From Sporisorium sorghi (Eukaryota > Basidiomycota > Ustilaginomycetes > Ustilaginales > Ustilaginaceae), in the NCBI GenBank assembly GCA_023212695.1, contig JALCCG010000033.1, forward strand, positions 51,941 through 115,940: DNA of 64,000 nt. The letters run 5' to 3'. Of the stretch, positions 1 to 10,191 are shown piece after piece (position 1 is the first letter of the stretch; the number at the start of each line of letters is the position of its first letter). The translations under genes were made by a program, and so were the position numbers. The notes beneath the pieces were generated by a model. That model was not told the origin of the DNA, did no database searches, and saw only the letters and a list, made by a program, of their open reading frames with translations.

Positions 1-452
1 TCCTTGACATACACCTCCAGCGCCTGCTGCAGCGCCGCCCTCGTCTTTTCCACCTCTACATACCCAGCCTTTGCCTCCTTCACATCGCTCACCGTCCTCT
101 TGACGTGATCGAACAAAAACGTCTTGTGCAACTTCGGATGCAGATACCGCTTGACGCCTGCCGCTGCGCCATTGTCGCTAGCACCGACGACTTGACCCGC
201 TTGGCAGATGATGACGGGCGCGGATGCGTCTTCGGGAAGCGTGGCGGTGACGAGCTGCTGTGTGTTGTACTCCTCGAGTGCGACGGCTGCGGCGGATTGC
301 AGGGTGGCATCGTCGATTTTATCGGAGGCGTTGGATTCGGCGTCGAAGAGGATGCCGCGTAGGTCGTGGTAGACTTGCGAGGTCTGGCCGGGTGGAGATT
401 GGACGAGCAGCGAAAGGGCTTGGTTGAGCCGGGTGGTGTTGGATGATGACAT
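1..452 (-). CDS. cap1: F-actin-capping protein subunit alpha (CapZ alpha), 5' part only
   Basis: The alpha subunit pairs with CapZ beta and caps barbed ends of actin filaments in cortical patches. Read on the minus strand from the ATG at 452-450, the frame stays open for about 150 codons to the window edge, so roughly the C-terminal half is missing. Near the N-terminus LLVQSPPGQTSQVYHDLRG matches the family pattern (APPGEF..V..D.R.LL). Further on KRYLHPKLHKTFLFDHVKR corresponds to the 'FLDP..K..F.FDH' stretch, and ALEVYVKD matches 'ALRAYVKDHY'. No intron is visible in this part. It is divergent from the PBP2-like gene at 835, with a 382 bp spacer. The identification rests on remembered family motifs and is fairly secure; the actin-binding C-terminal tentacle lies outside the window. 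Confidence 0.85.
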   Translation of the reverse strand, partial: MSSSNTTRLNQALSLLVQSPPGQTSQVYHDLRGILFDAESNASDKIDDATLQSAAAVALEEYNTQQLVTATLPEDASAPVIICQAGQVVGASDNGAAAGVKRYLHPKLHKTFLFDHVKRTVSDVKEAKAGYVEVEKTRAALQQALEVYVK

Positions 453-834
453 GATTGCGCGCTGCAGCTGGGCACCGTGTGGATGCCTTTGGCAAGATGA
501 TGGTGAATGGATTGGTGAGGATAGGGGCCGTCAGCCGTTGAATGCACTTTGCGATATTCGATGCTTGTCACGCTTTGCTTGGTCTGTGCTTGCGCTGCGT
601 GTGCCATCGGGGTGCCCGATTTGCGATTCGAGTTCAACTTTTTAGTGCCAAGATTTCGGAACGGCATTTCCGTGGAAGAGAAGCTTCTTTTCTTCAGCAC
701 GGACCTCTTGGAAGTGCAGCCTTGAGCCCACCTTTGGCACTGCCACTTGGACACGTTGCTCTCATCCATCTGGTCGCAGTGACGCCTTTCTTTGCTGCCA
801 CCATCACCGCTCTCGCCGAAATCAGGAAGCAAGC
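453..834. promoter_or_regulatory. Divergent intergenic spacer, CapZ alpha / PBP2-like gene
   Basis: This 382 bp stretch separates two divergently transcribed start codons, so it should hold both promoters. I see no clear TATA box, repeat or RNA gene in it. Its open frames are overlapping and low in complexity, and none looks like a protein. Confidence 0.4.
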
Positions 835-1914
835 ATGACCGACAAAAAACTGCGCATCGGTTATGTGCCAGAGCACTTTGCGGCTCCCCTGCACCACCTC
901 GCTGCCACGCCCTGGGTGAGTATCTCCCCGCTCCCTTTACTACGAAGAAACATCAGCTGACGAGCTCATCCTTGAGATTCACAGGGCAAGGAGAACATCG
1001 AGCTGGTCTCGCAGCCCTCGGGCACGGGTCAGATGCTCACCTCGCTCGACGCCTCGCAAACTGACGGGCAGAAGATCGACGTGGCTGTCGCACTCACCGA
1101 GGCGCTCATCACGGGCATTGCCAAGGGGCGCAAGGACTACAAGCTTGTTGGCTCGTACGTGCGTACCTCGCTCAACTGGGCCGTGATCACGGGCACCCAA
1201 CCGTTCGCGTCGGCGTACAACTCGATCGACGACCTCAAACGTACGCAGATCGGCATCTCCCGAATCGGCTCCGGCAGCCAGATCATGGCCAGCGTCATGG
1301 CGCTGCAGCACGGCTGGAACACCGCCACTGCTGGTGATGCCAAAGAAGCGGAGATCGAGTTCAAGGTGAACGACACGTTCCAGAACCTGCGCGATGGCGT
1401 AAATGGTAAGAAGCCGTACGATACGAGCTGTTTCATGTGGGAGTGGTACACCACCAAGCCGTACGTCGACTCGGGCGAGGTGCGCTTCATCGGCAGCGTC
1501 CCCACACCCTGGCCCAGCTGGACCATCGCCGCCTCCACCAACACCGCACTCTCTCCCAACGATCCCACTTCGAAGGTCTTGCCCGACTTCCTCACCAGGC
1601 TGCAGGACAGCATCCGCGAATTCGCCAACCCAGAGACCCGCCAGAACGGCCAGGCGAAACAGTGGATCGTACAGCACCACCAGTACAAGGAAGAGGACGT
1701 CGAGAGCTGGCTCAACACGGTACGATGGGTCGGCGAGCAGACACCCAACCCGGACGGCTTGAAGGTGCCCGCGACGGGTCAGAGCACCACCACACAGACC
1801 GTGTCGAGCGAGACAATCCAGGAAACGCTGCAGGTGCTCGAAAAGGCCGGTGTGGTGCGTGCGGATCTGGATGCGCGCATCTTTGTCGACGCCGAGAGTC
1901 GCTTGGTCAAGTAA
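835..1914 (+). CDS. PBP2-fold (SsuA/THI5-like) protein, Ca3427 family
   Basis: Two exons, 835-915 and 985-1914, joined by a 69-nt intron (donor GTGAGT, acceptor CACAG, CTGAC branch-like site). The product is about 336 aa. It starts MTDKKLRIGYVPEHFAAPL, the typical opening of a type-2 periplasmic-binding-protein fold, and continues with the ligand-pocket-like SQPSGTGQMLTSLDA, a VAVALTEALITGIAKG helix and YVRTSLNWAVITG. The family member Ca3427 of Candida albicans has this fold as a cytosolic eukaryotic protein; the ligand is unsettled, with thiamine-precursor-like or sulfonate-like ligands suggested by fold. No signal peptide or membrane segment is present. The intron call is supported by frame restoration across W-G-K. 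It converges on the MAP kinase gene, with 90 bp between stop codons. The cellular role is unknown. Confidence 0.82.
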
Positions 1915-2004
1915 CTTAGCTGAGATAGACGCTTCACACACTGTCTGCGCTGTGGCAATGTTGAAGGGATTTTCATATTGAGAGTCGTCTGAGGGTGTGG
2001 ACAT

Positions 2005-3345
2005 CTATCGAGCCTGTGTCAGCTCCCGCTCAAAGCTCTCTGCAGGATCCTCCATAACACACGCATCGTTGAGCATGCCGCTGGCATGCTCCGAGTTGGT
2101 CGCGCCCTGGATGATGCCCGCACTCGCGCCTAGCACCGAATACCCGGGTCCGTCCGCATCGGTAGGGCTGCTGCGCTGGATGTCCTCCCTGCTCGGGATG
2201 GGCAGCGACTCCTGCCTTTTGGGCTGCTGCATCAGCCTCGCCTGGCGCCTGACTTCGGTCCTGAAGCTACGCACCTCTTCCAAGATGAGCGTCTTCATGC
2301 CTTCGACCTGGTCGACGCTCTCGAAGCCGAAATCAAACTTGCGCGGACACACGGGTTCGTCGGCCGGGTCGTGCCACACGGCGAGGTACGGGTGCTGCAG
2401 CGCCTCCTCGCACGAGATGCGCTTGGCCGGGTCGAACTCGAGCATACGCTCCAGCAGGTCGAGCGCCAGCGGGTTGGCTTGTGGATACAGCCGCTGAAAC
2501 GGGATGCGCGGTTGGAAGGGAAGGGAGCGGATGTAGTCCTGCGCACGGGGAGAGCCGACGCGGCGCAGCGTCTCTTCGCTCGGCGTGCCGAGGTAGTGCA
2601 GGATCTGGTTGAGCTGGTCGACGTAGTCGCGCCCTTTGAAGATTGGACGCCCGCCGAGCAGTTCTGCGAGGATGCACCCCACCGACCAGATGTCGATGGC
2701 AGTGGTGTAGTTCTGGAAGCTGAGCATGATCTCTGGCGCACGATACCATCGCGTGGCGACGTACTCGGTCATGAAGCCAGCCCCTGCCTGCTTGGCCAGC
2801 TCCGGATCCGTCTCGAACCCACGCGCCAGGCCGAAATCGCAAATCTTGAGCTCGCAATCAGCATTGACCAGCAAGTTGCCCGGCTTGAGATCTCGATGCA
2901 ACACCGACGCAGAGTGGATGTACTTGAGACCGCACAGCGTCTGGTAGATAAACGACTGGAAGTGCGCATCGGACAACGGCTGGCCCGATCGAATGATGGC
3001 ATGCAAGTCGGCCTCCATGAGCTCTTCGTAGAGGTAGACTTCGTTGAATCCAGCCGGGTCGATGATGTCCATGTCGTAGAGGCAGGTGATATTCTTGTGT
3101 CCGCGGAAGTGGCGTAACAACTTGATCTCTCGTAGCGCGCGCTTTGTGAGGATCTTTTTGGTGAAGACGTTGGTGATCTTTTTGATGGCGACGCTCTCGC
3201 CGGTGCCCTTGTGGGTGGCAGCGGCTACACAGCCGTAGGCGCCTTGGCCGAGGTCCTTTGTGATCTCGTAGGCATTGTCGATGAGGAAGGTCTGGTTGAG
3301 CACGTTGTACGGTGTGCGCTGTGGATTGGATGGGAGTGCCGACAT
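2005..3345 (-). CDS. SLT2: MAP kinase of the cell wall integrity pathway (Slt2/Mpk1 type)
   Basis: This is a 446-aa serine/threonine kinase. The kinase domain covers about residues 25-340: glycine loop GQGAYG at 34-39, ATP lysine in VAIKK at 55, catalytic HRD at 150-152, DFG at 170-172 and the dual-phosphorylation motif T193-E194-Y195 in [19 protein letters not shown] together with the close Slt2-like sequence ([20 protein letters not shown]) points to the cell-wall-integrity MAPK rather than the p38/Hog1 type (TGY). The C-terminal tail after 350 is poorly conserved. I chose the ATG at 3345 because [18 protein letters not shown] aligns with the usual family start. The frame is open 66 codons further upstream, but that extension is low in complexity. 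It is divergent from the Dhr2-like helicase gene across about 2 kb. Confidence 0.93.
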   Translation of the reverse strand: MSALPSNPQRTPYNVLNQTFLIDNAYEITKDLGQGAYGCVAAATHKGTGESVAIKKITNVFTKKILTKRALREIKLLRHFRGHKNITCLYDMDIIDPAGFNEVYLYEELMEADLHAIIRSGQPLSDAHFQSFIYQTLCGLKYIHSASVLHRDLKPGNLLVNADCELKICDFGLARGFETDPELAKQAGAGFMTEYVATRWYRAPEIMLSFQNYTTAIDIWSVGCILAELLGGRPIFKGRDYVDQLNQILHYLGTPSEETLRRVGSPRAQDYIRSLPFQPRIPFQRLYPQANPLALDLLERMLEFDPAKRISCEEALQHPYLAVWHDPADEPVCPRKFDFGFESVDQVEGMKTLILEEVRSFRTEVRRQARLMQQPKRQESLPIPSREDIQRSSPTDADGPGYSVLGASAGIIQGATNSEHASGMLNDACVMEDPAESFERELTQAR

Positions 3346-5344
3346 GGTTGGCTGTGGTGTGCGGGAGTGTGAAAGATGCGCGACAAGAGCCGTTGGTTTA
3401 TGGGGCGGACGAAAAGCGAAGGAATGCAAGCAGGCAGGCGACTGCTTGCGTTGGAAACGTTGTTTAGCTCGGTTTTGTCGCTGTTGAGCTGAGGCGGTGG
3501 GTCCGAAGTTGGGCTTGTGAGTCGCTAGCGAAGTTGAGAGCAAGGCGAGAGGAATGTCTAGAGTTGCGTTGCCAGTAGATGCGCGATTGTGGGTATCGTG
3601 GGTTGAACGGAATCTCGGAAAGCTGTGGTGACGCTGTCGATGTGCAGATTTCGTAAATGTCCGGTGTGGCGTTGCGATGGCTGCTGCTATGAGACGGATG
3701 TGGGGTGACCTTGGAAGACGCTTGACAACGGTGGAGAGAGTAGGAGATAACCTATGGAAAGAGGTGAGACGATGGTGACGATGAGGTCGTGATGGTGATC
3801 AGAAAAGATAGCGCGAGAAAGCGCGAGAAAGTGGTCAGACGAGAGAGAGAGAGAGAGAGAGAGGCGGAAAGCGCTGGGAAGCGGCAGCGGCCCTTACGTT
3901 CTGTTGCTGAAGCGTGCTTGTTTGAGAGAGAGAGAGAAGTGCGTTTGAATGGGAATGTTTGTTCGGAGCTGCCGTTGGTTTGGCTTTTTAAGGTCAAAAA
4001 GGAAGCGCTTCGTCGGGCCGACGTTGTTGTTGCTATCATCGACATGAACCTTGTCTGCTTTTGTAGACAATTTCAATCATCGCCCGCTATGTCATTCGCC
4101 AACGTCGTCGTCGAAAAAGCGGAAGAAAGCTAAAGCGGTGCAAGCAATCAAGACGTGGCGGCGTCGGATTTCAACCGACGACAGGCACCGACGACGACAG
4201 AAAGACAAAAACGCTCTCGAACTGCTTGCTTCTTCACTTTTTCCACCGCCTCTTCTCTTCTCTTCTCCTTCCGCTTGTTTCTAATTTTTCCGTGAGCAAA
4301 GAGAGGGACCCACAAGTGAATGCCCGCTCTGGAGTGCATCGGCGAAACTGTCACAGTCACCAATCACGAGTCGACTCTTTTGATGCCGGACGACCCGAAT
4401 CCGATTGAGTTAAGCTGTGGCCCCTTGTTTGATCCGTCACAGTTTCGATAGCAAACAGAGTCGACTTGATCTTGCGAATCTGAACCAGAGTCAGAGACTT
4501 ACCAATGAGCTGCTGCTTGTAGCAACTCCCAGCAAAATGTCGAGCTCATCGACGATGGGCATCGCGTCGGCGCAGCTCCGTCATTCGCATCAAATAGCCC
4601 AAAGGGGTCCTCAAGCGTCGGTTCAGACGGTGCCAGACCGCCGACAGGAACGCTTCAGCTTCTGACAGCTCCGATGATCAGAAGAAACAAACACTTCTAC
4701 AGTAAGTTACCAGTGAAATGCCAGATGAGCTCGACTTCTCTTTCACTTTGCCGAGGTGGTGGGTTCTCGCTCTGCCAGGAAACAAAAAGGTAGTTACGGG
4801 CGCAGAGCAACAAAGAGCAGCGACCAAGGACTTCCGTCGACCTTTGCTTCTTATCCGACCGAAGGCCTTTCGTTGCGCCAAGATCGCCGGAATTACTCCT
4901 GCGGCAGATCATCTCCTTTGCTTTTCAATGCGTCGAATCCTGCACTTGCTTCGACCTTGACGTGCCAAGCCCATGCCAGGTGCTGTCGAGGGCACATGGC
5001 TGTTCGTCTCTGAGTTTGTCCAGCTAGCGCAGAGGTTGTGCTCGGAAACTTGTCTCCGCATGACGCTCATCACCGAGGACGCCTTACATCGCTGACGTCC
5101 CGTTGGCTGCTTCTCCAGGTCAAGGTCAAGATCAAGGTCTGCAAAAATTCGAGATTTGTTAGATCTGGAACTAACGCAAACCAGGATTCGGGATTGACTT
5201 TTTTTACGCCTGCAAGCCAAATTTTTTTTTTGGAAGGGTTTGGCTGCCACAAGAAGCCGCTCCTCAATGGACCGGTTGCACTGCAGCTGACCTCCATCAG
5301 ACCACGACGGCGACGACGACTCCGATTCTCATCGGCGAGGACAC
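3346..5344. other. 2 kb divergent intergenic region upstream of SLT2 and DHR2-like genes
   Basis: No protein-like frame or RNA gene was found. The region holds a (GA) microsatellite at about 3839-3863, a smaller GA run near 3924-3937, a tandem pair of the 10-mer GCGCGAGAAA near 3810-3830, four near-copies of a GTCAAG hexamer at about 5118-5140, a TGACGT (CRE/ATF-like) word near 5092 and T runs near 5200 and 5222. It probably contains long 5' leaders for both genes. The short open frames are inconsistent between strands and rich in simple sequence. Confidence 0.5.
3839..3863. repeat. (GA)n microsatellite
   Basis: About 12 GA units lie roughly 500 bp upstream of the SLT2 start codon. On the transcribed (minus) strand this is a CT tract, as is common in fungal promoters and leaders. 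Confidence 0.9.
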
Positions 5345-8239
5345 ATGATCCGAGACATCAGCATGTCGCTCCCGAACGGATCACCTCAGAAGAAGCGACA
5401 CAGGCAAGACGGCTTCGCTTCGCCAAAGTCGACGACCGCCTCCACTTCCTCCTCCTCCTTGCCCTCATCGCCCACCAAAAAGCTCAAGAAGAGCAAATAT
5501 GCCAATGCGCCTTCTGCTTTGCTATCAAACGGATCAAGTCCCTTCTCCAAACACAGCAACGGTCTGTCATCGTCGTCGTCACAAGTAGCATCAGCTTCAT
5601 CATCCCATTCGGCACCTTCTTCTCCTTCCAGCAAGCGACATGCTTCTGCTTCGAACGGCGCCGACGCCTCTGCATGGATCCGAGATGCTCTCAAGAACGT
5701 CGATCAGCGCATCCTCGAGTCTCGCAAAGCTCTACCCATCGCTTCGGGGAAGGATGCCATCGTCGAAGCCGTTCGCAAACACGACACCGTCGTCATCCTC
5801 GGTGAGACCGGTTCGGGTAAAACCACCCAGATCCCCCAATTCCTCTTTGAAGCCGGATTCGCACGTCGCGCACCTGTCCAGATGATTGGCGTCACACAAC
5901 CACGACGAGTCGCCGCCACCTCGCTCGCTCGCCGTGTCGCAGTGGAAATGGGCCAGCCCGATCCAGCTATGCTGCCCAACCTCAAGGGCAAGGCGAGAAC
6001 AGCTGCCGGTGGCTTGGTCGGCTACAGCATTCGTTTCGAGGATCGCACCACGCGCAACACCCGCGTCAAATTCATGACCGATGGTATGGTGCTGCGTGAG
6101 ATGATTGGCGATGTTTCAATTGCAGAATCGTCGTCCAGTAGCACTTCTGCTGCCAACGCTTCAGCGCTGCGGTCCAACTTGCTGCTCAAGTACTCGGTGC
6201 TCATCATCGATGAAGCTCACGAAAGGACGCTCCGTACAGATCAGGTGCTTGGTCTTGCAAAGAGGATCCAACGCGAACGAAAGGCTATCCGTTCATCATG
6301 GCTCGCACGTGGCAAGCCATCCAACGAACCCGAAGTGACCGAACTCAAGATCATTGTCATGTCGGCCACGCTCGATGCCGACCGCTTTGCCAACTTCTTC
6401 GCCACTCCTTCCACTGCACTTGCTGCCAATGGATTTGCAGGAGATATACAGACTCAGACGACCGACAACGGGAAGCAAGATGTGCCGATTCTCTATGTCA
6501 AAGGACGCCAGCACGAGGTCACCATGTTCCACACCGACGAGCCCGCACAAGAGTGGACCGACGCCGCTCTCCGCACCGTTCTTCAGATTCACGTCTCTCG
6601 CCCACCGGGAGACATTCTCGTCTTCATGACCGGTCAAGACGAGATCGACACGCTGGCACGCTCGCTCGAGCTCTACTCGTCCGAGCTCCCCGCCTGGGCC
6701 GAGGCTGAAGGCAAGTCGCTGCCCATGTCGCTCATGATCGCGCCGCTCTACGCAGCCTTGGGTCCCAGCGCCAGCGCCAAAGTGTTTGGACCCACGCCAC
6801 CTCGCACGCGCAAAGTGGTGCTTGCCACCAACATCGCCGAGACCAGTATCACCATCCCTGGCATCGTCTTCGTCGTCGATTGCGGCTTGGCCAAGGAGAA
6901 AGTGTACACGCCGAGCACGGCGATCGAGACGCTGCAGGTGCAAGAGATCAGCCAGTCTGCGGCGAGGCAGCGCTCGGGTCGAGCCGGTCGTGAGCGCGCG
7001 GGAGAATGCTATCGTCTTTATACGCAGGAGGCATTCAGGGGCTTGCCGCTTGCAAGCACGCCCGAGATCGTCAGGACTGATTTGGCTGCTGCGGTGCTGC
7101 AGCTGTGCGCGATGGGGCAGGATCCGTACACGTTTGACTGGCTCGACCAACCGGATCGCGCGGGTCTGCAGGAATCTGTGCTGCAGCTCATTCAGCTCGG
7201 TGCACTCGATATAAAGACCATTCCGCCGATTAGCAACGGCAACGGCAACGGTCAAGAAGTCAATGGCAAGAAGGAGCCGGCAAAGCCGAAGGCCAAGCTG
7301 GTGCTGACGGCGATCGGAAGCAAGATGGCCATGCTGCCCGTGTCGCCGGCCTACTCTCGATCTCTGATCGCTGCGGGCGAGCGCGGCCCGACCGTTGCAC
7401 GCCAGGTTCGCGATCTCATCGCCATCCTCTCTTCTGACCGCTCCATCCTCGTCGACCCGACCGACCAGGACAAGAGGGACGAGGCGAACCGTGCCAAAGC
7501 GACGTTTGTCCACCCCACGGGTGACCACGCTACGCTGCTCACCGTGCTGTACTCGTACCTCGCCGAAGCGGACAAGTCGCGTTCAATGGCGCGAACACGT
7601 AAAGCCGACAGCAAAGCGGACGCGAAAGTGGTGGAAAAGGAGGCGAGGGAGCAGCTTAAGGCGTGGTGCAGCAACCACTTTGTGCACGAGAAAGCGGTCA
7701 AGAATGTGCTGCACATTCGCAAACAGCTGCGGACGATTTGTCGACAGCAAAAGATTGTTTGCGACGACGATCTTGGCGGCGAGAACGGTGCGAACGGTGT
7801 CTCTGCCAACGGCGACGAATCCGAGTCCGACTCTGACACCTCCTCCGCTTCATCGTCAGGAGGAGCGAACAGGGACGGACTCTTCGTGACGCGCAAGCCC
7901 ACCACATCCTCCACCCTCACTCAAGATACCGAGGAAGACACCCACTTCACCGGCCTGCGCCAATCGCTCCTGGAAGGCCGCATCGCCAACGCAGCGCTCA
8001 AAAACGCCTCGGCGCCCAACACGTACAAGCGCATCACCTCGTCCGCCGCCAGCGCAGGATCGACGTTCAAGATCCACCCCTCGTCGACACTGCACCCGAG
8101 CAAGCTGGCGAGGGAAGGCGGAGGCAAGAAGATGGACGCAATCCTGTTCGAGGAGCTCGTGTTTACTACGCAGACGTTTGCGCGCACCGTGAGTGTGATC
8201 GAGCCGAGCTGGCTGCAGGAGTTTGCGCAGCGTGCGTAG
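5345..8239 (+). CDS. DHR2: DEAH-box RNA helicase, Dhr2-like (rRNA processing)
   Basis: This is a 964-aa single-exon helicase. Residues 1-110 are serine-rich with KKRHR and KKLKKSK basic clusters, which suggest nuclear or nucleolar localisation. Motif I is GETGSGKTT at about 150, motif II is DEAH at 289-292, motif III is SAT, and motif VI is QRSGRAGRERAG. A winged-helix/HA2 region follows, then an OB-fold C-terminus with FKIHPSSTLHPS and a final VIEPSWLQEF. That ending closely resembles yeast Dhr2 (IHPSS... ISRIELSWLQE). Dhr2 acts in processing of the 35S pre-rRNA for 18S production. Inserts relative to yeast: an Ala/Ser stretch before the DEAH motif, an Asn/Gly-rich piece near 640 and an acidic Ser stretch near 820. 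A second ATG six codons downstream (MSLPNG) could be the real start. Prp43/Prp22-type helicases are less likely given the C-terminus. Confidence 0.85.
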   Translation: MIRDISMSLPNGSPQKKRHRQDGFASPKSTTASTSSSSLPSSPTKKLKKSKYANAPSALLSNGSSPFSKHSNGLSSSSSQVASASSSHSAPSSPSSKRHASASNGADASAWIRDALKNVDQRILESRKALPIASGKDAIVEAVRKHDTVVILGETGSGKTTQIPQFLFEAGFARRAPVQMIGVTQPRRVAATSLARRVAVEMGQPDPAMLPNLKGKARTAAGGLVGYSIRFEDRTTRNTRVKFMTDGMVLREMIGDVSIAESSSSSTSAANASALRSNLLLKYSVLIIDEAHERTLRTDQVLGLAKRIQRERKAIRSSWLARGKPSNEPEVTELKIIVMSATLDADRFANFFATPSTALAANGFAGDIQTQTTDNGKQDVPILYVKGRQHEVTMFHTDEPAQEWTDAALRTVLQIHVSRPPGDILVFMTGQDEIDTLARSLELYSSELPAWAEAEGKSLPMSLMIAPLYAALGPSASAKVFGPTPPRTRKVVLATNIAETSITIPGIVFVVDCGLAKEKVYTPSTAIETLQVQEISQSAARQRSGRAGRERAGECYRLYTQEAFRGLPLASTPEIVRTDLAAAVLQLCAMGQDPYTFDWLDQPDRAGLQESVLQLIQLGALDIKTIPPISNGNGNGQEVNGKKEPAKPKAKLVLTAIGSKMAMLPVSPAYSRSLIAAGERGPTVARQVRDLIAILSSDRSILVDPTDQDKRDEANRAKATFVHPTGDHATLLTVLYSYLAEADKSRSMARTRKADSKADAKVVEKEAREQLKAWCSNHFVHEKAVKNVLHIRKQLRTICRQQKIVCDDDLGGENGANGVSANGDESESDSDTSSASSSGGANRDGLFVTRKPTTSSTLTQDTEEDTHFTGLRQSLLEGRIANAALKNASAPNTYKRITSSAASAGSTFKIHPSSTLHPSKLAREGGGKKMDAILFEELVFTTQTFARTVSVIEPSWLQEFAQRA

Positions 8240-8404
8240 AGGGCAGACTCTGGGATGATCTCGCAAAATGGAAACGCAGCTTGGATAGAATGCAATCATA
8301 TTGGATTCCGCACAAAGCACGGCCTTCCGTCTTAGTCTTGGACTGGAAAGAGCTCCCCATCTCCCATCTCTCCGAACATCCCCTAATCCCCTTCCATAAT
8401 CCCC

Positions 8405-9562
8405 TCACTCCTGATCATCATAGATAATCGTCTTGACACTAAACTTGGTCCTGTCCGCAGCATGCTCCACAGCCTCCTTGGCCTTCTCCAACGGGAACCT
8501 GCTAGTAACGATCTGCTTAACATCGATCTTGCCACTACTGACCAGCCTGATCGCCCTCGGCCAAGTGTCTCTGTACCTGAACAAGAACTTGAGCGTGATC
8601 TCGTTGGTCGACAGATGCATGAAGGGGATCTGCTGGAAGTTAGCGCCGACGCCAATGACAAACACCAAACCGCTGGGGGCGGTGGCGTAGCTTGCGGTTT
8701 GGACGGAGCTCTCTACGCCTGTGCACTCCATTGTGATGGCGGGTTGGACGTCGGGCTGGCCCTCGGGGACGTGTTTGCCCGTAGCTTTGGAGAAAACCTT
8801 GCAGATCTCGGCGGCGCATTCGAGGGGGCTCTTCTTGGGGTCGATCTGATGAGTAAATGTGCCGGGCACGACCTTCTGCGCGAACTCGAGTCGGTCCTTG
8901 ACGACGTCGGTTATCACGATGGGCGTTGCACCTGCAGCCGAGGCGCAGAGGAGCTGCACGATGCCGATGGGCCCGGCACCCGTGATGAGCACGGGCGTGC
9001 CGAGGCGGATCTCGGCCTGGAGCGTCGCCTGCAACGTCACACTCAAGGGCTCCAACAGCGCGATTTCCTCGTACGACATGCTGTCCGGCACCTTGTGCAG
9101 CCACCCCGCCGGATGCTCGTGGTACCTCCTCAACGTACCGTCCCTCGGCGGAACGCTGTAGAAGTCCACCGTGGGGCAGAGGTTGTACTTGCCGGTACGA
9201 CAATAATCGCACGTGGCCTTGAAGCACGGCACACCGGGCTCGATCGCCACGCGGTCACCGGGTGCGACGTTGTCCACGCCCTCGCCGACCGCGATCACAA
9301 TGCCGCCCGATTCGTGGCCCAGCGCGCACTGGGACTCGATCTTCCACGGCCCCAGCCCGGCGTGCTTCCAGAAGTGCACGTCCGAACCGCACACTCCTGT
9401 GGCGCGCACGTGGACCAGGGCCATACCAGGACCAGGGGCGGAAGGGGAGGACTTGACCAGCTCAAGTTCCTTCTTGGACGTCGCCATGAGCGTGAGGTTG
9501 TCTTTGAGAGCCGAGAGCTCCATGGCGGAAGAGGCGGGCTTGGTGTCTGCGACTGGCGCCAT
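8405..9562 (-). CDS. lad1: L-arabinitol 4-dehydrogenase (zinc MDR family)
   Basis: This 385-aa enzyme should oxidise L-arabinitol to L-xylulose with NAD+ in the cytosolic fungal L-arabinose pathway. The catalytic zinc site is C58 in GVCGSDVHFWKH with H83-E84 in LGHES. The structural zinc lobe has four cysteines (113, 118, 121, 129) in CFKATCDYCRTGKYNLC. The Rossmann motif is GAGPIG in VLITGAGPIGIVQLL, followed by the acidic VITDV that favours NAD. FWKHAGLGPW and the ending YRDTWPRAIRLV are characteristic of Lad1 rather than xylitol dehydrogenase, which has YWVHG. Length is typical. Its stop faces the DHR2-like stop at 165 bp. A TATAAAG word lies about 85-90 bp upstream of the ATG. Sorbitol dehydrogenase activity on other polyols is possible. 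Confidence 0.88.
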   Translation of the reverse strand: MAPVADTKPASSAMELSALKDNLTLMATSKKELELVKSSPSAPGPGMALVHVRATGVCGSDVHFWKHAGLGPWKIESQCALGHESGGIVIAVGEGVDNVAPGDRVAIEPGVPCFKATCDYCRTGKYNLCPTVDFYSVPPRDGTLRRYHEHPAGWLHKVPDSMSYEEIALLEPLSVTLQATLQAEIRLGTPVLITGAGPIGIVQLLCASAAGATPIVITDVVKDRLEFAQKVVPGTFTHQIDPKKSPLECAAEICKVFSKATGKHVPEGQPDVQPAITMECTGVESSVQTASYATAPSGLVFVIGVGANFQQIPFMHLSTNEITLKFLFRYRDTWPRAIRLVSSGKIDVKQIVTSRFPLEKAKEAVEHAADRTKFSVKTIIYDDQE

Positions 9563-9645
9563 TGTGAGATGAGCCTCTAAGTCGGTTGTGTTGTGGGAGA
9601 GGGAGTTTGTGGTGATGAACAGAAAGGTGGAAGGATGAAACAGGA

Positions 9646-9652
9646 CTTTATA
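9646..9652 (-). promoter_or_regulatory. TATA box candidate for lad1
   Basis: On the minus strand this reads TATAAAG, 84-90 nt upstream of the lad1 ATG, a normal distance for a regulated fungal metabolic gene. This rests on the word and its position only. Confidence 0.45.
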
Positions 9653-10191
9653 CTCTGTCAGCTCACAGACACTGACTGGTCATTCGAGATCCGGCTGAGC
9701 GGTCCCCTGGATTCGGCTTGGGAGAGGATCTTCCCGCTGACCCTGGCTGTTGCGTTGTGCAGAGATCACCGGGCCTTGCAGACAAGCACACGCACATTCT
9801 CGCCACCCAGGCACAAAGCACAAGCCAACAGAAGGCTATTGTTGGAAGAGATAGCCGAGTCCGTCTGCTTCGCACAGGGCATCATGGTATTCTCTACACA
9901 CGACACAAGCCTAGGAGAAGAGAGCGGCGCTGCAGCTGTCCCGTCGTTTCGCCTTCGGGAAACTTGCCGCGCGATGTGCAGAAGCGCCGGTCAATTTGGT
10001 CGCCGGTTCTGTATCGCGGCAATCTTTTCACCACTTGCAGCTGGTGCTGCACCTCCAAAAAGGCGGGGTACGGCAATCTTCGTCAGTACCATTCAAAACG
10101 CTCTAACAAACTTGCACAAAAAAAGGAGTGATGGGATCGACATCGGATGTCCGGTAAGTTAGAGCAGCAAGCAAAACTTTTGGGCCTCAAC
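9653..10191. other. Intergenic region between GST 3' end and lad1 promoter
   Basis: The 629 bp between the two tandem minus-strand genes should hold the GST terminator and the lad1 upstream region. I see no gene, RNA or strong repeat; a run of eight A's sits near 10118. Confidence 0.4.

Noticed and set aside
3839..3863. CRISPR-like or regularly spaced repeats among GA/CT tracts
   Set aside because: These are pure dinucleotide microsatellites without spacers; the genome is eukaryotic.
8462..9580. Plus-strand open frame opposite lad1
   Set aside because: The minus strand encodes a complete zinc dehydrogenase with all catalytic residues; the plus-strand translation has no domain.
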